A stretch of 64,000 nucleotides of DNA. Origin: Myxococcus sp. GTDB lineage: Bacteria; Myxococcota; Myxococcia; Myxococcales; Myxococcaceae. The stretch is from positions 62,001-126,000 of the forward strand of contig JACSRE010000242.1 of NCBI GenBank assembly GCA_014879945.1, given 5' to 3'. Made by a program: the position numbers and the translations under genes. This document shows, in pieces, positions 44,124 through 55,650 of this stretch (position 1 is its first letter; every line of letters begins with the position of its first letter). The notes under the pieces are model-generated. The model saw only the letters and a list, made by a program, of their open reading frames with translations, had not been told where the DNA came from and searched no databases.

Positions 44124-45060
44124 GCTTGAACAGCTTCACGGTGCCGGTGTCACCCGCGGCGACCCAGGCGCCGTCAGGAGACAGCGCCACCTTCACCTGC
44201 TGCTGAACGGGGAACGTCTTGACGATCGTGCCCTGGGTGAGATCCCACACCCGCACTACGCGATCGGCCGCCGAGGTCACCAGCCGCTTGCCGTCGTTCG
44301 AGATCACCACCGAGACCAGCTCGTTGGTCTGCCGCTTCTCGGGCATCAGCGCGTCGGGCGCGGGCGGCGTCAGCGTGCTCGTCACCTTGCCCGTCTTGCG
44401 GTCCCACACCCGAACCTCAGGCGCGCTCGGGCTCCAGGTCACGAGCGTCGAGCCGTCGCGTGAGACCACCACCACCGGTGACTGCGTGTCGGTCGACACC
44501 GGCTGTCGCAGCTTGCCGCTCTTGAGCTCGACCGTCTTGAAGAAGTGATCGGAGGTCGCCACGATCGCCTCTTTCCCGTCAGGCAGCATGCCCACCGAGT
44601 TGGCGCGCAGGCTGTAGAGCTTCTTGCCGTCCTTGAGCGAGTACAGGCCCCCGTTGCCGTTGAAGCCGGTCACCATCAACCGCGCGCCGGCGGGGTCGAA
44701 GGCCACCTGCGAGAGCGTGTCGGGGTGCACCAGGGTCTGGGCGACGGTGCCGGCCGGCAGCTCGATCACCCGCACCTCGAAGGACGAGTCGGCGATGGCC
44801 AGGCGCTTGCCGTCGGCCGAGAAGACGATCGAGATGGGCTGCTCGCGGGAACCCTCGATGGTCTGGAGCACCGCGCCGGTCTCGAGGCTCCACAGGCGCA
44901 CGGTCTTGTCGCGGCTGCCCGAAGCGATCGTCTTGCCATCGGGGCTGAACGCCACCGCCGTCACCACGTCGGTGTGCCCGCGAAGGACGGCGGGGCTCCC
45001 CGGCACGAGGGGATCGACGGGGATCGCGGCCAGCGCGAGCGAGAGCAACAGAGCCGTCAC
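44110..45060 (-). CDS. WD40 repeat protein (secreted)
   Basis: The 316-aa protein starts at a GTG with GGAGGAA upstream and has a short signal peptide ([14 protein letters not shown]). It contains about seven WD40-like repeats: [32 protein letters not shown] is the clearest, then [32 protein letters not shown], and [12 protein letters not shown]. They should form a beta-propeller that binds partner proteins. The GTG overlaps the moaC stop (GTGA), so the two are translated together although they are functionally unrelated as far as known. Confidence 0.88.
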   Translation of the reverse strand: MTALLLSLALAAIPVDPLVPGSPAVLRGHTDVVTAVAFSPDGKTIASGSRDKTVRLWSLETGAVLQTIEGSREQPISIVFSADGKRLAIADSSFEVRVIELPAGTVAQTLVHPDTLSQVAFDPAGARLMVTGFNGNGGLYSLKDGKKLYSLRANSVGMLPDGKEAIVATSDHFFKTVELKSGKLRQPVSTDTQSPVVVVSRDGSTLVTWSPSAPEVRVWDRKTGKVTSTLTPPAPDALMPEKRQTNELVSVVISNDGKRLVTSAADRVVRVWDLTQGTIVKTFPVQQQVKVALSPDGAWVAAGDTGTVKLFKLSAD

Positions 45061-45530
45061 GTCTTCCTCCTCGACTTCAACTTCGCCTGGGCCTGATCGG
45101 CCCGCGTCCACACGCCAGAGCGACCGCCGCTCTTGTGCTCGAGCTGCACCGCCTCGATGACCATGCCGCGGTCGGTGGACTTCAACATGTCGTAGACCGT
45201 GAGCGCCGCCGCCGAGACCGCCGTGAGCGCCTCCATCTCGACGCCGGTACGCTCCACTGTCTTCACGGTGACCTTGATGTCCACCCCCACCGACCCGACC
45301 GAGAGGTCGACCTCGACCCCCGAGAGGCTGATGGGGTGGCAGAGGGGCACGAGGTCGGGCGTCTTCTTCGCGCCCATGATCGCCGCCACCCGCGCCGCAG
45401 CCAGCACGTCACCCTTCTCGACGGTGCGCTCTCGAATCGCGGTCAGCGCCTGGCTCGACATGCGCAGCCGGCCCCGCGCCACTGCGACCCGCTCCGTCTT
45501 CGCCTTCGCGCCCACGTCCACCATCTTCAT
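45057..45530 (-). CDS. moaC: Cyclic pyranopterin monophosphate synthase MoaC
   Basis: MoaC converts (8S)-3',8-cyclo-7,8-dihydroguanosine 5'-triphosphate to cyclic pyranopterin monophosphate in molybdenum cofactor synthesis. The 157-aa protein has all signatures: MVDVG at the N-terminus, [49 protein letters not shown] and the C-terminal KSGGRSG. The start at 45530 follows AGGAG. It is unusual in being coupled to a WD40 gene rather than to other moa genes; no other Mo-cofactor genes are in the window. Confidence 0.97.
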   Translation of the reverse strand: MKMVDVGAKAKTERVAVARGRLRMSSQALTAIRERTVEKGDVLAAARVAAIMGAKKTPDLVPLCHPISLSGVEVDLSVGSVGVDIKVTVKTVERTGVEMEALTAVSAAALTVYDMLKSTDRGMVIEAVQLEHKSGGRSGVWTRADQAQAKLKSRRKT

Positions 45531-45604
45531 CGGTGCTCCTTCGAGGAGGCCCAACGCCCGGGGCACGATGAACACCAAACGCGCCCCGGACAAAAGGGCG
45601 CTGA

Positions 45605-45629
45605 AAACAGGGCAGAAAACACCCTGTTT
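45605..45629 (-). terminator. Intrinsic terminator of the M2 peptidase gene
   Basis: On the minus strand AAACAGGG and CCCTGTTT form a perfect 8-bp stem with a 9-base loop. The stem ends in T residues and is followed by one more T. It lies 31 bases after the peptidase stop and in front of moaC, so it should separate the two transcripts. Confidence 0.65.
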
Positions 45630-45659
45630 CCGAACCTTTGGGAGTCGACGCGAGGCGAC

Positions 45660-47588
45660 TTAGCGGGCGGCGGGGGCTTCCCAGCCGCAGCGCTGGCCCT
45701 TGTTCTGCTCGGCCAGCCACGCCTGGAGGGGCGCGAAGTAGTCGACGAGGGCCGAGGCATCCATCTCGCGCTGGCCCGTCATCACCTCGAGCGCGTCGGG
45801 CCAGGGCTTCGACGCGCCGAGCTCGAGCATGGCCTTGAGCTTCGCGCCTGCGGCCTTGTTGCCATAGACGCTGCAGGTGTGGAGCGGCCCCTGGTGGCCC
45901 GCCGCCTGGCACATCGCGCGGTGGAACTGGAACTGGAGGATGCGCGCGAGGAAGTACCGCATGTACGGGACGTTCGCGGGGATGTGGTACTTCGCGCCCG
46001 GGTCGAAGAAGTCTTCGCCGCGCGCGCCCTTCGCCGGCGCGATGCCCTGGTACTTCAGCCGCAGCGCCCACCAGTGCTGGTTGTATTGCGCAGGCGGCAC
46101 GCGGCCGCTGAACACGTCCCACCGCCACTGATCGATCATTCGGCCGAACGGCAGGAAGGCGATCTTCTCGAGCGCGTCCTTCATCTGCACGTTGATGACG
46201 CCCTTGTCGTCTTTGGGCAGCGTGGTGATGAGGCCGAGGTCCTTCAGGTACTGCGGCGTGATCGACAGGGTCAGCGCGTCGCCGATGGCCTCGTGGAAGC
46301 CGTCGTTGGCGCCCTGCTGGAAGAGCACCGGCTTCTGCCAGTACTGCATGAAGTAGTAGTTGTGCCCCAGCTCGTGGTGGACGGTGATCAGGTCCTCCTC
46401 GTCGAGTTTCACGCACATCTTGATGCGCAGGTCGTTCGAGAAGGTCACGTCCCACGCGCTGGCGTGACAGACCACCTCACGGTCCTGCGGCTTCTTGAAC
46501 TGGCTGCGCTCCCAGAAGGTGGCCGGGAGCGGGTCGAAGCCGAGCGAGGTGAAGAACTTCTCGCCGATGCGCACCAGGCCGACCTCGTCGAGCTTCCTGG
46601 CCTTCTGGAGCTTCTGCAGGCCCGCCGTCACGTCGAGGCTGGGCTGGCCGGCGTAGGGCTCGACCATCGGGTAGACGTTCGACCACTCCTGCGCCCACAT
46701 GTTGCCCAGGAGGTGCGCGGGGATCGGGCCCGAGGCCGAGACCTTGTCGGCGCCGTACTTCTTCGAGAGCTTGCCGCGCACGTAGCAGTGGAGCTGATCG
46801 TAGAGCGGCTTGACCTGGTTCCACAGGCGGTCGGTCTCGGTCTCGAACTGCGCGGGCGTCATGTCGTACGAGCTGCGCCACAGCTCTCCGAGATCCTTCG
46901 AGCCGATCTCCTTCGCGCCCTGGTTCGAGAGCTCGACGAGCCGGGTGTAGAGGGGCCGCATCTCCTTCGAGGTCTCGTGCCAGCCGCGCCAGGCCTCGTA
47001 CTGCTCGTCGTAGCTGGGGGCCTTCTTCTCAGAGACCTTCTGGAGCACCGCCGAGAGCGCGCTCAGATCTTTGCAGCGCTTCTTGTCGGCCTCGGCGTCT
47101 TTGCCGGGCGCGTAGCCCTCACCGCACCACTTGCCCTTGCCGTAGAGGCCCTCGAGCTTCGCGGCGGTGTTCGCCAGCTCGGTGCGCAGCGCCGCGTCTG
47201 ACGGCGCGGGGAGCGACTGCGAGGTCGACAGCAGCAGCAGCAGGCGCTCGGTCTCGGGGTCGAGCTTGGTGCCCTTGTACGCCTGGGCCTTCTTGATGGC
47301 CTGGCCGAGGTAGGCCATGGCGTCTTCGTTCATCGCCGCCGCGTTCCGCTCGGTGTCGTCGGTGATGTAGGTCGCCTTGATCCACTCGGCCGTCGAGCTG
47401 CGCACCCACAGGCGCTTCAGATCGACCTCGACGGTGGCGGCGAACGCCTTCGCCTCGGCCGCCTTCTTCGCGTCGACCTTCTTCTCTTCGGCCTTCTTCT
47501 CTTCGGCCTTCGCGACCGGAGCCGGTTGACGGTTGGGGGGCGGCATGTTGCCGGCCACCAGGGCGCACAGCGTCAGGATGGGGAGCAT
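45660..47588 (-). CDS. Peptidyl-dipeptidase, angiotensin-converting enzyme (M2) family
   Basis: This 642-aa zinc peptidase removes C-terminal dipeptides. It has the zinc motif HHELGH (H405, E406, H409) and the third ligand Glu433 in FHEAIGD, 27 residues after the catalytic Glu as in mammalian ACE. The C-terminal part has [16 protein letters not shown], also typical. An N-terminal hydrophobic segment suggests secretion (the region after it is rich in Lys, Glu and Ala with an EEKKAEEKK repeat). Bacterial ACE-like proteins are single-domain and of this length. The physiological substrate is unknown. It ends the minus-strand series starting at accA. Confidence 0.95.
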   Translation of the reverse strand: MLPILTLCALVAGNMPPPNRQPAPVAKAEEKKAEEKKVDAKKAAEAKAFAATVEVDLKRLWVRSSTAEWIKATYITDDTERNAAAMNEDAMAYLGQAIKKAQAYKGTKLDPETERLLLLLSTSQSLPAPSDAALRTELANTAAKLEGLYGKGKWCGEGYAPGKDAEADKKRCKDLSALSAVLQKVSEKKAPSYDEQYEAWRGWHETSKEMRPLYTRLVELSNQGAKEIGSKDLGELWRSSYDMTPAQFETETDRLWNQVKPLYDQLHCYVRGKLSKKYGADKVSASGPIPAHLLGNMWAQEWSNVYPMVEPYAGQPSLDVTAGLQKLQKARKLDEVGLVRIGEKFFTSLGFDPLPATFWERSQFKKPQDREVVCHASAWDVTFSNDLRIKMCVKLDEEDLITVHHELGHNYYFMQYWQKPVLFQQGANDGFHEAIGDALTLSITPQYLKDLGLITTLPKDDKGVINVQMKDALEKIAFLPFGRMIDQWRWDVFSGRVPPAQYNQHWWALRLKYQGIAPAKGARGEDFFDPGAKYHIPANVPYMRYFLARILQFQFHRAMCQAAGHQGPLHTCSVYGNKAAGAKLKAMLELGASKPWPDALEVMTGQREMDASALVDYFAPLQAWLAEQNKGQRCGWEAPAAR

Positions 47589-47597
47589 GCCGCCGCT

Positions 47598-49436
47598 CTA
47601 TGGCAGCTTGGCGAGCGAATCGAGGGCCACGGTGTGCTCGACCAGCTTCCCCGGCGCGACCTCGATGGTGACCGTTCGCACGGTGCCGTCGGCCTCTTTC
47701 AACTGGAAGGTGTGGCTGCCCGCCGGCACCCACGAGACGAGGGGCGTCTGGCCGATGGCCTGCCCCATGAAGACGACCGACACCGGGCGGTCGCTGCTCA
47801 GCGAGAGCCGCCCCAGCGCGCCGCCCTCGGGCTTCTTCATGGTGGCGTAGAGGAACACGCCGCCGCCCGCGCCAAGGATCAGCGCCAGCAGCGCGGCGAT
47901 GACGACCGGAGCGCGCGAGGGCTCGCTGCGTCGCCCGGCGGCCCGCCTCGCCGGGTCGGTCGAGACGCTCTGAAGCTCGCGCAGCGACTTGCGCTGCCCC
48001 TCGAACACCCGGGTGCTCTCCTCTTTGCCGTCAAGGTCGCCAAAGAGCTCGTCGTTCAAGCTCGCCTGCGGCGGGGGCGTGCCCTGGCGCGCCTTGGTCG
48101 GCGACGACGGCGTGGCGGGCTTCGCGGGCTGGGGCACCGGCGTCACCTGACGGCCGGGGCTCCCGGGCACGGTGGGCAGCCCGAGCCTCGAGGCCTTCGG
48201 CTCGACCGGCATCGGCGGGGCCCGTGCGCTCACCACCTCCGGAGCCTCACCCGTCGGCCCGGCCTGCTCGCGCTCGCTCATGATCTTCCGCGCCTGGTTG
48301 CGCAGCTCGGCGACGGCAGGGCCTGACTCGATCAGCGTTCGCACCGGAGAGTCGCCCAGCGCAGGCCCCGGGGTCGGCCCCAGCGGGCGCTGCACCATCA
48401 CCGTGCGCCCTTCAGAGGGCTCCTGCATCGCGGCGTGCTGATCGGTCGAGCCCGCCACCTCGCGGGGCACGCGCGTGAGCAGCTTCTCCATGTTGCGCAG
48501 GCGCTCGGCGAAGCGCTCCTTCACCATCTCGGCGCAGCGCTCCTTCGCCCAGGCGGTCGAGCCGGCGGCGAGTGACAGCTCACGAATCAGATCGACGGCC
48601 GACTGGTAGCGCTTGTCGCGGTTGCGCTCGAGCGCCTTCATCACCACCGTGTCGAGCGCCCTGGGCACGCGCCGGTTCACCTTCGACGGCAGCGGAATCT
48701 CGGACTCGTACACCGCCGCCATCTCGGCGCCCGCGTTCCCACGCAGGAAGAGGCGTTGGCCGGTCAGCAGCTCGTGAAAGATGATGCCGAGCGAGAAGAG
48801 ATCGCTGCGCGGATCGAGATCTTTGCCCACCGCCTGCTCCGGCGACATGTACGCGGTGGTGCCGCGCACCATGCCCGCCACGGTGCGCCGCTGCGCGCCC
48901 ATCGCCCGCGCGATGCCGAAGTCGAGCATCTTCGTGGCGCCGTCGAAGCCCGTCATGATGTTCCGGGGCGTGACGTCGCGGTGCACGATCGGCTGCGCCT
49001 GCCCGCGAGCGTCTTTGTGCAGGTGCGCGTGCGCCAGCCCTTGCGCGGCCTCACGAACCGCAGCCAGCGCGAAGCCCAACGGCACCGGCTCGCTCTGCTT
49101 CGTCCACGCCTCGACGATCTCTTCGAGGTTCGCGCCCTGAATGAACTCGATCACCATCAGCACGTCTTCGCCGGCGCGCTCGAGATCGACGACCTGCGCG
49201 ACGTTGGCGTGCGAGAGCGTGGCGGTGACGCGGGCCTCGTCGAGCAGCATCTGCAGCGCGACGGGGTCTTCGCGCTGCTCCGGCAGAATGTTCTTCAGCA
49301 CCACCGGACGATTGGCAAAAGGCCCCGTACGGGCAAAGCCGAGGAAGATCTCCGCCATGCCTCCAACGGCCAGGCGGCAGAGCACCTCGTACTTCCCGTA
49401 GCTTCGACCCGTGAATTCGTCGGGAGCCAGCTTCAT
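47598..49436 (-). CDS. Hanks-type Ser/Thr protein kinase, membrane-anchored
   Basis: The 612-aa protein has an N-terminal kinase domain (residues 10-300) with the Gly loop VGGMAEIFLG, Lys48, VHRDVTPRN (Asp154), DFG (172-174) and MSPEQ. A long Pro/Ala-rich linker follows, with PTPGPALGDSP and RKSLRELQSVS. A single membrane helix (about 510-531) leads into an extracytoplasmic PEGA-like domain (GRLSLSSDRPVSVVFMGQAIGQTPL, then VPAGSHTF). HRDVTPRN has Thr in place of the usual Lys, as often in myxobacterial kinases. The ATG at 49436 overlaps the beta-propeller gene stop (ATGA). Confidence 0.95.
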   Translation of the reverse strand: MKLAPDEFTGRSYGKYEVLCRLAVGGMAEIFLGFARTGPFANRPVVLKNILPEQREDPVALQMLLDEARVTATLSHANVAQVVDLERAGEDVLMVIEFIQGANLEEIVEAWTKQSEPVPLGFALAAVREAAQGLAHAHLHKDARGQAQPIVHRDVTPRNIMTGFDGATKMLDFGIARAMGAQRRTVAGMVRGTTAYMSPEQAVGKDLDPRSDLFSLGIIFHELLTGQRLFLRGNAGAEMAAVYESEIPLPSKVNRRVPRALDTVVMKALERNRDKRYQSAVDLIRELSLAAGSTAWAKERCAEMVKERFAERLRNMEKLLTRVPREVAGSTDQHAAMQEPSEGRTVMVQRPLGPTPGPALGDSPVRTLIESGPAVAELRNQARKIMSEREQAGPTGEAPEVVSARAPPMPVEPKASRLGLPTVPGSPGRQVTPVPQPAKPATPSSPTKARQGTPPPQASLNDELFGDLDGKEESTRVFEGQRKSLRELQSVSTDPARRAAGRRSEPSRAPVVIAALLALILGAGGGVFLYATMKKPEGGALGRLSLSSDRPVSVVFMGQAIGQTPLVSWVPAGSHTFQLKEADGTVRTVTIEVAPGKLVEHTVALDSLAKLP

Positions 49437-50659
49437 CGGCCCCCTGACTCTACTCTCCTGCGCCGCCTGAGGAAGAAGACGAGCACCGCCAGGTGGGCAG
49501 CGCCCGCGCCGGCCTCACACCCCGACCTCATCGTCACCGGCCTGGGCGGCTCGCCACAGGCTGCAACATGTTCGGGTGGAAGGCCCAGCTCCGAGCGCTC
49601 CACCGGCCAGCGGGCCTCACACCGCGAGGCCGACGGCGACCCGGCTGGACAGGCGATGGGCCCCGAGATGCGATCCCACGTCAGCAGCGGCTCCACGGGC
49701 GCGCCTGCGATGGCCAGCGAATAGCCGTCGGTCTGGGGCCGGCCGCACACCAGCGTCTGCGCCCCCACCCGGCTCACGCACGCCCGCTCCTTCGGGCTGG
49801 GGAGCAGCGAGAACGACAGCCCCTCGGGCGAGGCGAACACACGGTCACCCACCGAGACCCACCAGTGATCGCCGTCCTGCGCGAGGCTCGTCACCCTTCC
49901 CTCGGCCTGCAACACGACCGAGAAGGTGCGGCCGGCGTCGAGGCTCCGCAGCAGCGTCGAGCGCACCGGCGTCACCGCGTCGTCGGTCACCGACGCGAAG
50001 ATCAGCTCGGGGTCGGTCGCAGAGACGCCGTGCACCGTGAAGACGCTGCCGGGCGCCAGGAGCTGCGGGACGTCGAGGTGGGTGAACGTCTGGGCGCCGT
50101 CGTCGCTGATCGACAGGCGCGCGCGGCGGGGCTCGAAGTACCAGCTCGAGGCGTAGACGCGCTGGGGCCGAGACGGCGCGACCTTCACCGCGCTGAAGAA
50201 AGCGAGCGCTTCGCGCAGCGGCGTCCACCTGAAGGTGCGGCCGTCGTCCTCCGAGACCGCCAGGCCGTTGGTGGCGCCGAATTTCCCGGTGGCGACGTAG
50301 AGCCTCCCGTCGGAGAACGCGAAGTCGGCGGGCCCGGCCTCTTGAAAGAAGGGCTCCCTGGTGAAGGAGCAGCCCCGATCGCGGCTCACCGAGAGGCCCG
50401 AGAGCGCGCCGGCGAAGAGGGTGCCCGAGGGCGCGACGAACCACACCGGCTGCTCCCGGGCGCCCAGCTCGAGCTGATCGGGGCAGACCCACTGCCAGGT
50501 GCAGCGGTCCTCGGTGACGAGCAGGCCGAAGGTGGTGCTGGCGACCAGGCCGCCGGGCGCGAACGGGCTGGCCGACACGCTCAAGGTCTGCGGCGGCGTC
50601 CCGTGGGCCAGGGCGCCCTGCCCAACCAGCACGAGGACGAGCGTGACCGCGTTACGCAC
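49433..50659 (-). CDS. Secreted beta-propeller (BNR/sortilin-like) protein with MYXO-CTERM-like end
   Basis: The 408-aa protein has a signal peptide (AVTLVLVLVGQGALA) and repeated segments of the sialidase/sortilin-repeat type: SRDRGCSFTREP, SEDDGRTFRWTP, SDDGAQTFTHL and SLDAGRTFSVV. These are Asp-box motifs of a beta-propeller. The C-terminus has GCEAGAGAAHLAVLVFFLRRRRR, that is, a Cys, hydrophobic segment and Arg cluster similar to MYXO-CTERM sorting signals. It starts at a GTG overlapping the cmk stop by 8 bases and ends overlapping the kinase start. The target is unknown; it is probably on the cell surface. Confidence 0.8.
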   Translation of the reverse strand: MRNAVTLVLVLVGQGALAHGTPPQTLSVSASPFAPGGLVASTTFGLLVTEDRCTWQWVCPDQLELGAREQPVWFVAPSGTLFAGALSGLSVSRDRGCSFTREPFFQEAGPADFAFSDGRLYVATGKFGATNGLAVSEDDGRTFRWTPLREALAFFSAVKVAPSRPQRVYASSWYFEPRRARLSISDDGAQTFTHLDVPQLLAPGSVFTVHGVSATDPELIFASVTDDAVTPVRSTLLRSLDAGRTFSVVLQAEGRVTSLAQDGDHWWVSVGDRVFASPEGLSFSLLPSPKERACVSRVGAQTLVCGRPQTDGYSLAIAGAPVEPLLTWDRISGPIACPAGSPSASRCEARWPVERSELGLPPEHVAACGEPPRPVTMRSGCEAGAGAAHLAVLVFFLRRRRRVESGGR

Positions 50660-51335
50660 GCCGCCGACTCTGCACCAGATCTTCGATCTGCTGCACCACC
50701 TCGGACAGCGGGAGCTCGGTGGAGTCGATCTGCACGGCGTCGGCGGCCGGCTTGAGCGGCGCCACCTCACGCTGCGAGTCCTCTTTGTCGCGCCGGTTCT
50801 GCTCGTCGAGCACCTGATCGATCGGCTTCTCGGTGCCCTTCTGGAAGAGCTCCTCGAAGCGCCGGTGGGCGCGGATCTCGGGGTTGGCGAAGAGGAAGAC
50901 CTTCACGTCGGCGTCGGGGAAGACGACGGTGCCGATGTCGCGCCCCTCGAGGATCGCGCCGTGCGTGGCCGAGAGCGCCAGCCGCCGCTGCACCTCGAGC
51001 AGGTGGTTGCGCACCACGGGCCGGCTCGACACCGACGAGGCCGCCAGCGAGATCTCGGGCGTGCGAATGGCCTCTGACACGTCTTCGCCTTCGATGAAGA
51101 CGCGGTTGATCTCGCCCTCGACGTGAAACGAGACCGTGAGCTTGCCCAGCAGCCCCTCGAGCCTGGCGTCATCGTCGAGCGCGATGCCCTGGCGGCGGGC
51201 CTCGAGCGCCACGCAGCGGTAGATCGCGCCGGTGTCGACGAGGGTGAAGTCAAGCCGCCTGGCGAGGATCTTCGAGACGGTCGACTTGCCCGCGCCGGCA
51301 GGGCCGTCGATGGCGACGATGAGCGGCCGCGTCAT
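50652..51335 (-). CDS. cmk: Cytidylate kinase
   Basis: This 227-aa enzyme phosphorylates CMP and dCMP. It carries the P-loop GPAGAGKST (residues 11-19), VDTGAIYRC, the nucleotide-binding RDIGTVVFPDADVK and the C-terminal RRDKEDSQREVAPL. Length matches bacterial Cmk. It follows accA by 4 bp on the minus strand and overlaps the next gene, so it is in an operon with accA, the beta-propeller and the kinase. In many bacteria cmk is followed by rpsA; here it is not. Confidence 0.96.
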   Translation of the reverse strand: MTRPLIVAIDGPAGAGKSTVSKILARRLDFTLVDTGAIYRCVALEARRQGIALDDDARLEGLLGKLTVSFHVEGEINRVFIEGEDVSEAIRTPEISLAASSVSSRPVVRNHLLEVQRRLALSATHGAILEGRDIGTVVFPDADVKVFLFANPEIRAHRRFEELFQKGTEKPIDQVLDEQNRRDKEDSQREVAPLKPAADAVQIDSTELPLSEVVQQIEDLVQSRRRA

Positions 51336-51339
51336 CTCG

Positions 51340-52305
<966 letters not shown>

Positions 52306-52373
52306 GGTGCGTTCGATTTCGCGCGGAACGGCGCCTTCGGCAAGCGCTCGTTGACGAGACCTCGAACGACGAA

Positions 52374-52404
52374 GCGCCGGCCCTCCTGCGTGGAGGACCG
52401 GCGC
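52374..52404 (-). terminator. Strong hairpin terminator after sucD
   Basis: On the minus strand GCGCCGGTCCTCC and GGAGGGCCGGCGC form a 13-bp stem (one G-U pair) with a 5-base loop. It lies about 30 bases after the sucD stop and before accA. The following sequence TTCGTCGTTCG is only moderately T-rich. Confidence 0.62.
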
Positions 52405-52435
52405 CCGTTGGGGTTGCAGACGGCTCAGGCGAAGC

Positions 52436-53329
52436 TCAGGCCTTCATGCCCTTGCGCTTCATGGCTTCCTGGAGCGTGGTGCCGAGCTCCGAGGGCGACG
52501 CGGCCATCACGTAGCCGGCGGCGCTCATGGCCTTCACCTTCTCGGCGGCGGTGCCCTTGCCCCCGGCGATGATCGCGCCGGCGTGGCCCATGCGCTTGCC
52601 CGGAGGCGCGCTGGCGCCCGCGATGAAGCCGGCGATGGGCTTCTTGAAGTTCGCCTGCACCCAGGCCGCGGCCTCTTCTTCCGCGCTGCCGCCGATCTCG
52701 CCGATCATGATCACCGCGTCGGTCTCGGGGTCGTCGTTGAAGAGCTTGAGCACGTCGATGAAGTTGGTGCCGTTGACGGGGTCGCCGCCGATGCCGACGG
52801 CGGTGGACTGCCCGAGGCCGAGGCTGGTGAGCTGAAACACCGCCTCGTAGGTGAGCGTGCCGGAGCGCGACACCACGCCGATGCGGCCGGGCTTGTGGAT
52901 GTGGCCGGGCATGATGCCGATCTTGCACTTGCCGCCGGGGGTGATGACGCCGGGGCAGTTCGGGCCGATGAGGCGCGTGCCGGTGCCCTGGAGGTAGCGC
53001 TTGGCCTTCACCATGTCGTTCACCGGAATGCCCTCGGTGATGGTGATGACGAGCGGCATCTTGGCCTCGGCCGCTTCCATGATCGAGTCGGCGGCGAACG
53101 GCGGCGGCACGAAGACGACCGAGGCGTTGGCGCCGGTGGCCTTCATGGCCTGCTCGACGGTGTCGAAGATGGGCACCTTGCCCTCGAACAGCTGGCCACC
53201 CTTGCCGGGCGTGACGCCGGCGACGAGGTTGGTGCCGTACTCCATGCACTGCTTGGCGTGGAACGAGCCGGCCGAGCCGGTGATGCCCTGAACGAGGAGG
53301 CGGGTCTCTGCGTTGACGAGAATGCTCAT
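52436..53329 (-). CDS. sucD: Succinate-CoA ligase (ADP-forming) subunit alpha
   Basis: This 297-aa subunit contains [31 protein letters not shown], the CoA-binding GPNCPGVI, and the active-site His in [17 protein letters not shown]. It forms a heterotetramer with SucC and makes ATP from succinyl-CoA. The ATG at 53329 is preceded by an AGGA-like site; the much longer open frame upstream is the shadow of sucC. It follows sucC by 14 bp. Confidence 0.97.
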   Translation of the reverse strand: MSILVNAETRLLVQGITGSAGSFHAKQCMEYGTNLVAGVTPGKGGQLFEGKVPIFDTVEQAMKATGANASVVFVPPPFAADSIMEAAEAKMPLVITITEGIPVNDMVKAKRYLQGTGTRLIGPNCPGVITPGGKCKIGIMPGHIHKPGRIGVVSRSGTLTYEAVFQLTSLGLGQSTAVGIGGDPVNGTNFIDVLKLFNDDPETDAVIMIGEIGGSAEEEAAAWVQANFKKPIAGFIAGASAPPGKRMGHAGAIIAGGKGTAAEKVKAMSAAGYVMAASPSELGTTLQEAMKRKGMKA

Positions 53330-53343
53330 GGTCGAAAGTCCTT

Positions 53344-54507
53344 TCAGCTCTTCAGCGCGGCGACGGCCTTCTCGGCCGCCTGGCGGAGGTTGTCTGCTGG
53401 CGTGATCTTCAGGCCAGAGTTCGCGAGAATCTTCTTCCCCAGCTCGACGTTGGTGCCCTCGAGGCGCACCACCAGGGGGATCTTCAGCTGCACCTCTTTG
53501 GCCGCCGCGACGATGCCCTCGGCGATGACGTCGCACTTCATGATGCCGCCGAAGATGTTCACCAGCACCGCCTTCACGGCGGGATCGGCGAGGATCAGCT
53601 TGAACGCGGCCGTCACCTTCTCTTTCGTCGCGCCGCCGCCCACGTCGAGGAAGTTGGCCGGCTCCCCGCCGACGAGCTTGATGGTGTCCATCGTCGCCAT
53701 GGCGAGGCCGGCGCCGTTCACCATGCAGCCGATGTTGCCCGACAGCGCGATGTAGGCGAGGTCGAACTCCTTGGCCTTGGCCTCGCGCTCGTCCTCTTCG
53801 GCGATGTCGCGCATCTCGACGACTTCCTTCTGACGGTAGAGCGCGTTGTCGTCGAAGGTCATCTTCGAGTCGAGGGCGAGAATCGAGCCGTCCTTCAGGC
53901 GCACCAGCGGGTTGATCTCGGCGAGCGCGGCGTCGGTCTCCATGTACGCGCGGTAGAGCGCGGTGCAGAACTTCACGAAGGCGTTGACCGAGTCGCCCGA
54001 GAGGCCGAGGCCGTAGGCGAGCTTGCGGCCCTGGAACGGCTGGAAGCCGACGGCCGGGTCGACGGCCTCGCGCAGGATCTTCTCGGGGTGCTTCTCGGCG
54101 ACCTCTTCGATCTCCACGCCGCCCTCGGTCGAGGCCATGAAGGTGATGCGGCTGGTGGCGCGGTCGAGGGTGACGCCGAGGTAGAACTCCTTGTCGATGT
54201 CGAGGCCCTCCTCGATGTACAGCGTCTGCACCTTCTGGCCCTCGGGCCCGGTCTGCACGGTCTTGAGCATCATGCCGAGGATCTGCGAGGCGATCGTCCG
54301 GGCCTCGGCGGGGCTCTTGGCGAGCTTCACGCCGCCGCCCTTGCCGCGACCGCCGGCGTGGATCTGCGCCTTGACGACGGTGACCTTGGTGCCGAGCTCC
54401 TTCGCGGCCTTCTCGGCGTCGTCGGCCGAGCGCACCACGATGCCGCGCGGCACGGGGACTCCGTACTTCTTGAAGATCTGCTTGCCCTGATACTCGTGGA
54501 TTTTCAT
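53344..54507 (-). CDS. sucC: Succinate-CoA ligase (ADP-forming) subunit beta
   Basis: The 387-aa subunit has the ATP-grasp fold: [38 protein letters not shown], and the C-terminal [13 protein letters not shown] and [16 protein letters not shown] motifs. Length is typical. It starts with GGAG upstream and is the first gene of sucCD. The divergent neighbour starts 128 bp away. It acts in the TCA cycle with the succinate dehydrogenase encoded at 57050-60440. Confidence 0.98.
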   Translation of the reverse strand: MKIHEYQGKQIFKKYGVPVPRGIVVRSADDAEKAAKELGTKVTVVKAQIHAGGRGKGGGVKLAKSPAEARTIASQILGMMLKTVQTGPEGQKVQTLYIEEGLDIDKEFYLGVTLDRATSRITFMASTEGGVEIEEVAEKHPEKILREAVDPAVGFQPFQGRKLAYGLGLSGDSVNAFVKFCTALYRAYMETDAALAEINPLVRLKDGSILALDSKMTFDDNALYRQKEVVEMRDIAEEDEREAKAKEFDLAYIALSGNIGCMVNGAGLAMATMDTIKLVGGEPANFLDVGGGATKEKVTAAFKLILADPAVKAVLVNIFGGIMKCDVIAEGIVAAAKEVQLKIPLVVRLEGTNVELGKKILANSGLKITPADNLRQAAEKAVAALKS

Positions 54508-54635
54508 GTCGACTCCTGGCCGTGATGTGGGGCTCGTGAAACGCGCGCGTTCGTACCGGCGAAACGGACGAATGTCTGCAAGTTCGTGGGCCGTCGCGCC
54601 TTCCGGCGGCCGCTGCTTTCGAAGACACTGGGCCG

Positions 54636-55607
54636 ATGAACTTCTCAGCGAGTGAGTTTACGCGCGCGCTCACGGGCGCTCGCGATGCGCTCGACCGGCT
54701 GCTCGTACACGCCGACGCGCTCGCGGAGCAGGGCGACGCGCTGGGCTCGTTGATCAGCCTCCAGGCGAGCCCGAACAAGGCCGACAGCCTGCTGGAGCTC
54801 GAGCTCACCACGAAGCTCCAGAGGTCGTTCGGTCTCGCGACGCGCGACCTCCAGGCGATGTCGTTCGAATGGCGGCTGGGCTTCGTCGACACCCTCACCG
54901 TCACGGCGCAACGATCGGACGAACGAAACGCGCCCGCGCTGGGGCAGGTGTTGGCCAGCCCGGCGTGCCGGTTCCTCCGCCACCTGAAGATCCAGACCAC
55001 GCGTGATGCGTCGTGGCTGGCCGAGGTCCCCGGGTTGGACGGGCTCGAGCTGCTGACCCGCCTCACCTGTACGCACGGCCTGGCCACGTTCGGGCAGGTG
55101 AGCAAGCGGCTGACGCGCCTGCGCCATCTCACGTTGGGCACGACCCGATTGAAGGCGCGGGCGCTGAAACTGCCGCTCCACGGGCTCGAGCTCATCAACG
55201 ACACGGGAGGACCGAGCCCGGCCGCCGCCGATCTGCACGCGCTCTTCGCGGCTCCACCCTGGACCGAGCTCGAGCACCTCAAGCTGCAGGACGTGCAGCT
55301 CGACGTGACGCAGGTGCTCGAGAACAACCCCCTCACCTCACTCGACCTGAGCGACGCGGGAGCGCTCGAGGCGCTCGCCCAGTCGCCGCACCTCTCGAAG
55401 CTCAAGAAGCTCACCATCAGGAGCTTCGATGGGCTCGGCCCGCTGCTGGCGTGTCGTGCGCGGCTGGCGGGCGCCTCGCTTCACCTCGTGCGCGGCACCT
55501 GTGCTCCGGCTGAGCTGAACGCGCTGCGCGCCAGCTTGAAGCAGGTGACCTGGGCAGATCTGCACGGGCCCGTCGGTGAAGGCGGCTTCGCGATGAAGCT
55601 GCGCTGA
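54636..55607 (+). CDS. Leucine-rich-repeat-like protein with repeat-companion domain
   Basis: The 323-aa protein starts with a segment that resembles the repeat-companion domain (TIGR02996), with [22 protein letters not shown] at about residues 22-43. Irregular leucine-rich repeats follow ([43 protein letters not shown]). Such proteins are frequent in myxobacteria and their role is unknown. No signal peptide is seen, so it is probably cytoplasmic. It is convergent with the MFS gene, 43 bp apart. Confidence 0.75.
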   Translation: MNFSASEFTRALTGARDALDRLLVHADALAEQGDALGSLISLQASPNKADSLLELELTTKLQRSFGLATRDLQAMSFEWRLGFVDTLTVTAQRSDERNAPALGQVLASPACRFLRHLKIQTTRDASWLAEVPGLDGLELLTRLTCTHGLATFGQVSKRLTRLRHLTLGTTRLKARALKLPLHGLELINDTGGPSPAAADLHALFAAPPWTELEHLKLQDVQLDVTQVLENNPLTSLDLSDAGALEALAQSPHLSKLKKLTIRSFDGLGPLLACRARLAGASLHLVRGTCAPAELNALRASLKQVTWADLHGPVGEGGFAMKLR

Positions 55608-55650
55608 GCACGCCACGGCTGGCGTTGGGCCGACCGCACCCAGACCGCTT

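Noticed and set aside
52425-55417. Long open minus-strand frames through sucC and sucD (up to 993 codons)
   Set aside because: They are shadows created by GC-rich third positions. Only the parts matching SucD and SucC have family motifs and ribosome-binding sites.
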